64,000 bases of DNA from Rugalucina vietnamica. Taxonomy: Eukaryota; Mollusca; Bivalvia; Lucinida; Lucinidae. The translations under genes and the position numbers were made by a program. Of this stretch, positions 55,355 to 64,000 are shown piece by piece. Every line of letters begins with the position of its first letter. Position 1 is the stretch's first letter. Below the pieces are notes generated by a model, which was not told the origin of the DNA, did not search any database, and worked only from the letters and a program-made list of their open reading frames with translations. The stretch spans positions 12,563,548 through 12,627,547 of the forward strand of contig OZ024884.1 in the NCBI GenBank assembly GCA_964017185.1. The letters are read 5' to 3'.

Positions 55355-56075
55355 AAATAAATTATATCTAAAAAAAGTGCATGAAGAAGCTCTCAATATG
55401 GTAACTAAATAGAATGGTAGCTAAATAGAATGGTAACTAAATAGAATGGTAACTAAATAGAATCAGCATCGATGTAGTGACTATAATCACTAAGCGTGAT
55501 TCATAATATTTTTTTACAGAACAGTCAGATTTCCATCTATATGGGCCAAGATCTGATAAAAGGTGTCTTATGGCAGAAACGTCAAAATTGAGATATATAT
55601 GACATGTGAAAGACCAAGTTTCTCTGAGTATTTTCTGAAAATTTGAAGTGATTATCATCACAAATAGCAAAGATATCAGCGATAAAAGGTGTATAGTTGG
55701 TGCAATCTAAACATTACGTCATGAGAATTGTTGATGACATTTCAACGTTGATGACATTAACGTCTTTATATATCTGTAATGAAAAGAAGCTAGAACTAAA
55801 ATTCACGAAATTTTATGTGGTTTATGAAGTTCAACATCTGTATAGACTGTGCAATAGGCACAAATTCACACACTGTTTGACAAAACATGCATCACAAATG
55901 GCGTACCTGGTTTTTAAACTGTGGATTGTCCTTATGGTGCAGCGGCTGCCATGGCAACATACATGATATACACAACTTTGTTTCATAAGAAATATATGTG
56001 ACAAGAAATATATGTGACTTGGATTGTGTAACAATATCAAAGCACTTAGACATAAATATAAGAACATGCCAAATA
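55355..56075. other. No gene; short tandem repeat
   Basis: A 17-bp unit (GGTAACTAAATAGAAT and variants) is repeated four times at 55399-55463. The rest shows nothing recognisable. Confidence 0.5.
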
Positions 56076-56443
56076 CAGGGCCGTCGTCGGCTTTTGAAAA
56101 GTGGTCCGGCCATGAAACGTCGAAGACGTTCAACGAGTGCCGAAGGCACGAGTGGGGGGCGAGCACGAGAGGGGGGTATCCCCCCTCTCGTAAGGGGGGT
56201 TCGGGGGATCTCCCCCGAGAAAATTTTATATTTCCGGACGCCCTTAGAAACGATTTAAATGCACCTTGAGACAAATTTTACACTTGAAATGCTGCTTATT
56301 TTTTAGGCTTTAATTGTATTATGTTACAACACCAAAAGTGTAAACAACTATTTCGACCCCTCAGTGAGTCTCATCAGGCGGTGGCATCAAAATTAACAGT
56401 TACTGAATGCAACAGTTAATCCTAATACAGATATCCCCGCTAT

Positions 56444-56446
<3 letters not shown>

Positions 56447-56496
<50 letters not shown>

Positions 56497-56655
56497 CTTA
56501 TCTTTCTTTTCTTTTCTTTTCTTTTCTTTTTATCTTTTAGCTTTATTTTTTCCTTATCTTTTTTTTTATATTCTTTTCATTTTTTCTTTTCTTTTCTTTT
56601 CTTTATTTTATTTTTTTATTTATTTTTTTTATTTTTTATTTATTTATCTTTTTGT
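56447..56655. repeat. Poly-T / TTTTC low-complexity tract
   Basis: About 50 T, then TTTTC and TTATTTT variants. It lies inside the hAT element, downstream of its transposase. Confidence 0.85.
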
Positions 56656-57013
56656 TTTCGTTTTCTTTTAACATACATGTAAATACGTATATACATACAT
56701 GGACCAAAACAAAGCATACTTGTCTGCCGAAAGAGGGCACATGTTCTATATGGTGTGCGAATGAAGATGCGTTGCTTTCTACAGAAACAATACAAACAAC
56801 CCAACCAGAATGCGCAGATGAGCATGCTGATGTGAGTCTTGGAAGTGTCTGATGCTAGTACTTGTATGCTTTGTCATGGTTAAAAACAGTCATACACAAG
56901 GATAAAAACTTCATTTTGTATTCCATAGTAAAGAAACTACATTCTATATTCCATAGTAAAAGAATTTGTGTCTCTGGTTAACTACATGTAACATGTACAG
57001 CGTAATGTTTAGT

Positions 57014-59254
57014 TCAAAACTTGCCGAACACACATCTTCGTCGATCATTTCTATCGATGAACTCATTTGCGATTGCTTTCAAGTCGAGAGCATCTGTTCT
57101 GTCTTTGTGCACATGTAAAGCTATGAGAGTGTTCATTCTGGTCTGGGTCATAGTACTCCTCAGATAGGTTTTCACTCTGCGCAAGGCTGAAAATGTTCTT
57201 TCACTAGTAGCATTTGATGCAGGAATCACCAAAAGTATCCTGACGAGTGTCACAATCTCAGAATAGATGGATCGCATTGCTGGTGCGAGCTCACGCATGT
57301 AACCAAAAATATCCGAGAGTTTCACTTTGGCACTAGTTTGATTTTCAAAGTACGTTTTCAGTGTTTCTAGCTGAACTTTCAGTGAGTCCTTGTCAATGTC
57401 CTTCGCATAGAACTCCGTGACAAATGTGAATTCTTCACTATAATCCTCGAAGTCTGAACGCACTGACTTAAGCAGAAGTTCTTCCACATTTCGCAACACT
57501 TTGTACCCAGGCTGGTCAAACCGATTCTGAACACAGTTAATCACAAGGTCCATGGCTTCAAAATATTGCTGTCTGTACATATCGCGTTCACTCTGGGGAA
57601 AGAAATGTTCTGCGGCACCTGTTTGAAACCGTTTTGGCATTTTACGCTTACGAGGCATCGTTGGTTCATTCACGTCAACAGTTTCTGCTTTTGTTTTCAC
57701 ATCCTCATAGAATTCGTCGAAACTGTCATCACTTCGTAGTTTTGTCAGAGTTTCTATGGTCAGTTTGGCCATTGATTGTCCTTCTGATGCCGACAGATCT
57801 TCATGTTGTAGTCCTTTGCTTAGATTGTCCGTATGTCGGAGAATGCACTGTCCCAGCATGACACCAAACAGAAAATCGAAGGTTTTCATCTGAGCATCAA
57901 CCCCCTTGATTCTGGCTCTGATGTCGGTGTCTTTAGTTTCAGAATACGATTCTTCCCAGAGGTCCTGCAACACGACGTAATTGTCCAAAACACTCTGTAG
58001 GCTGTTGGCTCTTACCGTCCATTGCGTAGGGCACAATGTTCTGAAATCGGGTGTTTCAGGAGCCAGTTCTTGCTTCAGTTTTTCAAACAAGCTGTCCCGT
58101 TTTGGAGAGTACATCACGAGTTTCGACATCTCGTAGGTTGTGTCCAACGCATCACGCATGACCCTTGATTGTTTCACAGTATCTCCAACAGCCAGATTCA
58201 GGGCATGTCCCTAGCAGTGTGTATATACTGCTCGCGCTTCTTTATCACTAATTTGCTTCGCGACACCGTTCTTTGCTCCAGACATGTTGCTGGCACCGTC
58301 ATAACACTGACCACGACAGTTGTTCAACGACAGATTCATACGGAGCAAACAATCCTCAATCGTCTTTGTCAGCGTATTCGAATCAATAGAATCGACCTTA
58401 TATAATCCAATGAAATCTTCATGTGCCACAAGATCAACATCAACATGTCTTAGCACTAACACACATTGTTCCCGATTTGAAATATCCGTGGTTTCATCTG
58501 CCATTATAGAATAATACACAGAGTTTCTGATGTTTTGAGCAATGTCCCTGAGAACTGACAGAGCCATTATCTGAAGCATTTCATTCTGAACGTCGGCACA
58601 CGTGTACTTTTCATTCTTGCGTTTGAGCCAATCTAACACACGTGAATCATCTTCCCCGCGAAGCTTCATGAGCTGGATATAATTCCCGTCGGTTTCATCA
58701 CCATCACCGCGAATAGGTAATCCTTGACGACCGAGGAAACGCAAATTCGATAGAATCTTCAGTAAACAATCACGGTTGTTAGCCTTATCTTCAGAGTGTT
58801 GTATCGACAGTGTTTCACCTATGTCTTTGCTTGTCTTTGGTAATGTGATCACAACATCAACTGAGTCCCTATGACACTTAGATGAATCATGTTTCTTGAA
58901 AGCTACACTAGCGTCTTTCCAGTTAGAATATCCATTAACAATGAATGATTTGTCAATATTACTGCTGTTCAGTTTGCCGTCTTTGTAGGCAACCATGCAC
59001 GTGTGGCAAAACGCAAGGTCATTTGCTTCATCATAATGAAGCCACGTTCTAGTCGAAAACCATGAAGCCTGAAAGCTCCTGTTCACAGGATTCGCCTTGC
59101 CGAAGGAACGCTGAGGGAATTTGAAAGACGTCGGTTGATTAGGAACCGGCGGTATATCCATGATAGAAGAATAACATGCACGTTTTAACAAATTTTGAAA
59201 TATGAAGAAAAATAATGTTTTCGAAAATTTTATACGTAAACGATTTTTCGGCAT
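57014..59254 (-). pseudogene. hAT transposase (TTF zinc finger, DUF4371, hAT dimerisation), one internal stop
   Basis: One frame of 747 codons, including the final stop, interrupted by TAG at 58211-58213. Translation probably starts at 59161 (MDIPPVPNQP), although the frame is open to 59254. In order: a TTF-type zinc finger (W65-W71, C83-X2-C86, then the HDSSKCH motif); a DUF4371-like RNase H region with the acidic MADETTDISN motif near residue 255 and CYDGASNMSG near 320; then THC-stop-GHALNLAVGD; and at the C-terminus the dimerisation block with SNATSERTFSALRRVKTYLR, which holds the catalytic Glu. These are the D/D/E landmarks of hAT transposases. The family usually has a residue, not a stop, in the HC-x-GHxLNL motif, so this is one nonsense change in an otherwise open frame. 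Both halves keep normal composition. Confidence 0.9.
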
Positions 59255-59753
59255 GTTGTTTGATTTTATGCAATTATAAACAGTGATTGGATTATTGTGA
59301 AATTATGTTTAATTAGTATTTTCAACTGTGAAATACAGCTTTACACTTTTTTTAATTGTTTTAAAGACCACAGAGAATCGGTTTTATTCACAATGAATTA
59401 AAGAACACTTTGATGCACCTTCGCTTCAAACGATAATCCGCCAAAATCCAATAATGACAATACCTGTCTTTAATACAGGTGTCATTTTCATGATTGTTTT
59501 TATAACGACCGCCTTTCACACCCTCGGGCAGATTAACCGAGCACACTTAATATCAACTAATGACTCAAGATTAGGCCACCGCACTTCAAAAAAGTCGAAA
59601 AGGCAAACACATTTTCCGCCGAACAATCGAAAAATGTGGTCCGGCCGAAACCATTTTTGGCCAAAAAAGTGGTCCGGCCATGGCCGGACCGGCCGGACCG
59701 CCGACGACGGCCTTGAAATATTTCAAATTTAGATGGTTTTTAAATGTAAATAG

Positions 59754-60594
59754 TAGGGATGTCAACGAATGCCGAAATTGGTATTCGAATATTCGCATAG
59801 GATATTCGAATATATTCGAATATTCGAATGATATACACACCTATGCCCAATAGACCCATTACGATGACTTACTTGGTGGTACATGTATTGAAAATATGAG
59901 GTACATGTATGTGCATGGTATCGTATGTGGCTATACCAATGGCGACATGTAAGAAAATCAACAAATTTTGCACAAAAAACTAGACAATCTGGAGGTGTTT
60001 AATAATGACAAATCTCTGGGGTTTTGTCTGAGAAAGCAACGACACACCATTATTGTCAAGCCAAGATTAAGTTCTGCATGCATGTTGTTGATATCCGCCA
60101 CCAAGAATGCTTAGGGTCTATTGTAATTGCGTGGCTTACATGTATTTTGTGAAAGGTCTGATGTGACTGTGTTGTTCTTAAAGAATTGAGTTGTCAATCT
60201 ATCCAGCCATCTTAAGTTTTCAAATGGCACAGCTCAAATTGTAGGACTTTCACACCTTAAAAGCATTTATTGAAAGCAAGCAATTCTTCTCAACTTGAAT
60301 CAACAAAGTGTCACTTGAATCAACAAAGTGTCACTTGAATCAACAAAGTGTCAAACTCTTAATTGAGCAATCTCAATTTGCAAGTGTGTCAAATTGAATT
60401 ACTCAACAGACAAGCAGGATTACTGGTCATATTATTCTTCGACCTTTGGCCTTAAATTTGAGTCCTTCTTTAAACTGATACATGACACTATTGCAGGTTA
60501 GAAAATTATGCGAATATTCGAATCCAGAAATCGCATTCGAATATTCGTATGAAATGTGAATATTCGAACATTCGAATATTCGGTGACATCCCTA
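59754..60594. repeat. hAT MITE with perfect 8-bp target duplication
   Basis: Ends TAGGGATGTCAACGAAT and the approximate complement ATTCGGTGACATCCCTA. GTAAATAG flanks both sides exactly (59746-59753, 60595-60602). Subterminal regions are palindromic runs of ATTCGAATATTCG. The interior is unrelated non-coding sequence with a TCACTTGAATCAACAAAGTG triplication near 60290-60350. Confidence 0.9.
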
Positions 60595-61522
60595 GTAAAT
60601 AGCATAAAATTTACTTGAATGCCCGAAGACCCCTTTTACCAGATCCGCGCTCAATTATATACTCAAGGACTTTGGAAACGCCTCACTTGTTTTATTGCTC
60701 CTTACTCTTAGAATACATGATATATCGGCAAAAATATTTTTGAACTAAAAAGTACATCCAGTCTGCTTAACTCCAATACCAAAACCGAAGGGTCAACGCC
60801 AGTTATTAACGTCATACACGATGAATTCAAGCGTTACCCAGAATTCAACAAAACCAAAGTATGGGGACAGCAAATATTCATAAGATACAAAATGATTTCT
60901 GGAAAGAAAAACCAAAAGCCAAGCAAATGCTGTTGGTTTGCTTTCATTTGCACTAAAACAGCGGCAGTTACGTCACTTTTACGTTTTTAAAAAAAACTTT
61001 ATTTTTTGCGTGTAAAATAAAACGAATTCAAACGATTTTGTGCACAATGAATAGGCAAAGACTTACGTAAAAATTACAATTACTTTTGACACTGTAATCG
61101 AATGGCTAGAGGTATTTTGAACACTTACGCTTGACGTCATTAAATAACGTTAGCGCCTCAAACGACATTGAAAGAAATCCCCCATTTTGATTTTGCTTTT
61201 TCTTGTGCTTAAGGTCATTAGCTATCACTAGAGATGGTTTGTTTTTTTCAAAATCCGTTTATTATAGCCGTTTTAAGGTTTTCTTGCGTCTCTATGATGT
61301 CTGTGAAAACAGCTGTAGCAAACAAACGAGCGAACAAATCTTAATGGATCTTTATGGATAAATATTGTTTATCATGTTGGCGTACACGATACTATGTTTA
61401 TTTTGTACATCTGCTCAACTTTTAGGAAGTTTTACCGATGTACAGTGAGGCGTTTTCAAAGTCCTCTAGTATATATTCACCATTTTTGCATTATGGGCTC
61501 ACTATCCAGCTCACTAAAAACC
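60595..61522. other. No recognisable gene
   Basis: AT-rich. Short open frames only; no repeat matches within the window. Confidence 0.5.
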
Positions 61523-61600
61523 AATATTGGAAAAGTAGGTAACCAAAACCACCCTCGAGGTCAGGGTGTTTTTGGTTACCTGTATTTCCAATATTGATTA
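61523..61600. repeat. Imperfect inverted repeat
   Basis: CAATATTGGAAAAGTAGGTA...CCAAAACCACC pairs with GGTGTTTTTGGTTACC...ATTTCCAATATTG around a CTCGAG-like centre. Confidence 0.65.
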
Positions 61601-61822
61601 TTTCTAAGCTGGAAACCAGCCGATAAGGTATGTTACTTCAGCAGGCCTGTGCAATTATTTAGGACTATAACCATTCTGCCATCTTGTATCTTGTCATGAT
61701 TTCACTGAATTATTTAAATATTATGACTTTACAATGGCATTCTTTTATTGCAGATTTTTATTTTTATTGGAACTTATTTTTTTTTTCAACTTGAAACGTT
61801 GAAGAGAAAAAACTCTTAAAGT

Positions 61823-62060
61823 GAGCTGTGTTATGAGGAAACCGGAGTATTGCCTATGCGAAAACAAAGGCGCAGATCAGCTGTGCAGTAACTGCACAGC
61901 TGATCAGCACCTTTATTTTCGCTACACAAATAGTACAATTCCTCCTATACGTATTGGTACCCAAAATTTCATGATTCTACCTTCTTCTGTGACTGTACAG
62001 GCCGGTTTTTGTCGGACCAACTTGGAAACCACGAAGACCGGTTTCCTTGCGTCGCGGCTC
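61823..62060 (+). repeat. FB1 foldback MITE, well preserved
   Basis: GAGCTGTGTTATGAGGAAAC to TTTCCTTGCGTCGCGGCTC, flanked by AAAGT on both sides (61818-61822, 62061-62065). The stem is TGTGC/GCACA with the loop CTGTGCAGTAACTGCACAG. Confidence 0.88.
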
Positions 62061-62300
62061 AAAGTGTATTTTGAAAAAAAGAAACAGTAATCACAGTATC
62101 TAGGTTATAAGGCCAAAACCAACATGGCATTGAAAAACATTCGTAATTACGTTTTTCACTCTATTTTTTTTTCTATTAGCTAAATTGACTGTTTTAAACT
62201 ACTGCTGAGAGAGCGCTAATTTCATCTAGTGAAATTATAGATTTACTGTCATTATCTATCACAGCCTTGTCACAAATTGACATGTTTAATAATCACACCA

Positions 62301-62517
62301 TATTAGCGGCAATCGCGAACAACCAATCTGATATACAAAAAGAGTTCTAGATTGCCAAAACAGGCGTTTTGGATTGCCAAAGTGACGATTGTCAAAAGTA
62401 AATTGAAAGTTCTTGATTGCCAGCATGATTGTGCTTTTTGGCAATCTAACATGCTTTTTTGGGGCAGTTGGGAATGCAATTTTGTTTAAAATCATGCATT
62501 CCGAATTGCCGCTAATA
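62301..62517. repeat. MITE with TATTAGCGGCAAT ends
   Basis: TATTAGCGGCAATC at the left and GAATTGCCGCTAATA at the right. The interior repeats GATTGCCAAA and TTTGGCAATC. About 217 bp, non-coding. Confidence 0.7.
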
Positions 62518-62621
62518 CAGGGTGTTGATTGTAGAGTATGACCTATAAAATATCTAAAACTTCGTACTAAGCAGTTGAGTTGCAATTGAGGTTGCTGTCT
62601 AAGTATTTTGTGGATGTACAT

Positions 62622-62757
62622 GAGCCCCGTCATGAGAAAGCTGAATTTTTTGCATATGCTAAAACAAAGGTGCAGATCTGCTGTACAGTTACTGCACAGC
62701 AGATCTGCACCTTTGTTTTGGCATATGCAAAAATCTGGTTTTCTCATGATGCGGCTC
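62622..62757. repeat. FB1, fully palindromic 136-bp form
   Basis: GAGCCCCGTCATGAGAAAG at the left and TTTTCTCATGATGCGGCTC at the right. The two halves are complementary over nearly all their length (arms of about 67 bp, few mismatches); the one-sided segment is absent. A fragment of another FB1 (CTGATCAGCACCTTTGTTTT, then TGCTACATGGATAG) follows to about 62840. Confidence 0.88.
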
Positions 62758-62840
62758 CTGATCAGCACCTTTGTTTTTGCTACATGGATAGAAAAATTCC
62801 TACTCCACTTACACGGGGTCTATTCTTCAAGCCAATATGC

Positions 62841-63480
62841 TCGGGAGTTGTGCTGGTTAAGGTCAGTTTAGTCTGGTGTTTCATTGCTTTCTTCAAAAAA
62901 TGAAAAAAAAATATAATAACTTAGGTCAGCAATGTACATTTTGAAGTGCAGTCTCTAGATATATGTTAAAACATCAAATTAACATTAACAAATTTTTGCA
63001 AACGTTTGAGAAGCGTTCAGCGGAAATGTTCAAAGCTCATAAAAGCACGTGCCTCATCCGCGAGAAGATAAACTAGCGGTACATTTTGTTTGATTTGTCG
63101 ACACACTTGTGATTTTGAGCAGATTGCTGAAGGTGAGTACACTTGTTGGTCTTCAATAATTTATATATTCAAGAAATAACACGTCATTTTTCCTTTGGAG
63201 AAAGAACAGCATTTTACAAACATGTAACGTATAAGAATAAAATGTAGGGGTGGTGTGAATGCAAAGCACAAAATCGTGGGTGGTGAGATATTTCCAAAAA
63301 CATGAAACTGTTAAGTTTTCGTAATTATTGAGATTCGTTCGTAATATGGTTTCTTTTAACAGGCAAAACCATAATTAATATGTGCAGTTGCACACATTAA
63401 GACTTTCGTTAAATTGTTACTGTAGATCGAAGAGTAATAGGCGATATAAGCATTACAACTAATTTATACGATTTTAGTGA
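62841..63480. other. No recognisable gene
   Basis: A donor-like GAAG|GTGAGTA at about 63131 follows 60 bp of slightly GC-richer sequence and could end a non-coding first exon. Nothing else supports that. Confidence 0.35.
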
Positions 63481-64000
63481 AAGTATAGTGATTATGCCTA
63501 GGTTACATTTGCACCGATCATCGTAAGATTTTTCGGTCTGCGAATTTTCCTACGATTTTAGACATCGGAAGTGATCTTTAGCTACGACGTATGTGTTTAC
63601 AATTCAAAGATTTCTTGCTCTGGCTTTCGTCGATGTTTTGAGTCAGAACCGTATGGAGGTCATATGGAAATCGTAGGGTATCCGCACTCTTTAATTGGAA
63701 ATCGTACGGAGCTCGTGCGATGTCCGCTAGGAGTCGCTATGATTTTTGACTGAGCTCTTGCGGTCTCCCTACGATCGCCGAAGTATTTTTGTCCATAAAT
63801 TATCATAATAAATTGTGCGACGATCGTACGATCATCGCAGTGTCTCCGTACGGCGCGCGCTCGACGTGCCTACGGGCTACGGTTTTGCGATTTTTAAAAA
63901 TTTGTAAAAGTGCAGACTATTACAAAGTCGTAGAGGCTATGATGATAGTTGAACATCGTAGGGTCATCCTGCGGACACCGGACGAAAATGCCAAAATTGG
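63481..64000. repeat. CG-rich TCGTACGATC-type repeat arm, cut by the window edge
   Basis: Many ATCGTAGGG, CGTACGATC, TCCGTACG and CTACGATCG motifs in both orientations. It resembles one arm of a foldback element whose other arm lies beyond the window. Confidence 0.5.

Larger units (their letters stand above)
56076..59715 (-). mobile_element. hAT transposon with DUF4371/ZMYM-type transposase
   Basis: Ends CAGGGCCGTCGTCGG and CCGACGACGGCCTTG are complementary except for one base. Both ends also carry AAAGTGGTCCGGCCATG. The left subterminal region has a GC-rich hairpin (CGAGAGGGGGGTATCCCCCC). The transposase (57014-59254) reads on the minus strand. AAATA flanks the element on both sides. A long T/TTTTC tract lies at 56447-56655. 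Confidence 0.85.

Noticed and set aside
55998..56269. Overlapping plus-strand frames rich in Arg/Gly
   Set aside because: They are translations of the CG-rich hairpin at the left end of the hAT element.
55831..56274. 147-residue minus-strand frame
   Set aside because: Spans the left TIR boundary of the hAT element and its GC hairpin; no family features.
56785..56832. Possible host-gene exon (ACAG acceptor, GTGAGT donor, acidic product)
   Set aside because: It lies within the hAT transposon boundaries (56076-59715) and on the strand opposite to its transposase; the splice-site match is probably chance.

Overview
The window is animal nuclear DNA and looks like a bivalve mollusc. It has spliced exons with GT-AG introns, no operons, low gene density and a very dense load of short transposons. 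Two of the repeat families (starting AGCTCACCTGAG and AGCTCGACTGC) and the GAGCCGYGTCATGAG foldback family resemble sequences I know from bivalve genomes. The species call is an inference; no rRNA, mitochondrial or marker gene is present.

One host gene is visible, on the plus strand. Its first coding exon is unusually large (17623-21252, 1210 codons). Four further internal exons follow at 22803-22913, 36287-36446, 42366-42505 and 43193-43429. The splice phases agree throughout (0, 0, 1, 0, then out in phase 0), giving 1426 codons with no stop; the 3' end lies beyond what I can identify. The product is a Ser/Lys/Asp/Asn-rich, mostly disordered protein of unknown function. Three of its exons are each followed by a series of decayed tandem copies of themselves.

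Almost everything else is repeat. 1-17 kb holds foldback MITEs, a TIR element split by a Helentron-like element, SINEs and nested TA-target elements. 21.3-36 kb is intron, with a 48-bp repeat of a splice acceptor, exon-2 echoes, a three-level transposon nest, several MITEs and a local segmental duplication. 36-50 kb holds two Helentron-like families and a 2.5-kb GACGTC-rich foldback element. 56.1-59.7 kb is a hAT transposon on the minus strand whose transposase frame is broken by one TAG, followed 38 bp later by a hAT MITE with a perfect 8-bp target duplication. 60.6-64 kb has no recognisable gene.

Three observations deserve most attention. First, several repeat families multiply matches to transcription-factor sites: AGGTCAnnnTGACCT in the AGCTCGACTGC family, TCAAGGTCA in the AGCTCACCTGAG family and in a 147-bp array, and TGACGTCA in the GACGTC element. 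Second, the commonest foldback MITE (called FB1 here) has hairpin arms that co-vary between copies and a 4-bp AWWT target duplication, with a matching empty site inside the window. Third, the host gene shows repeated small exon duplications.

Names FB1, FB2, H1 and H2 are labels used only here. FB1 is the GAGCCGYGTCATGAG foldback MITE. FB2 is the palindromic AGAACCGCCTCGCCGAGGCG repeat. H1 and H2 are the two Helentron-like families.
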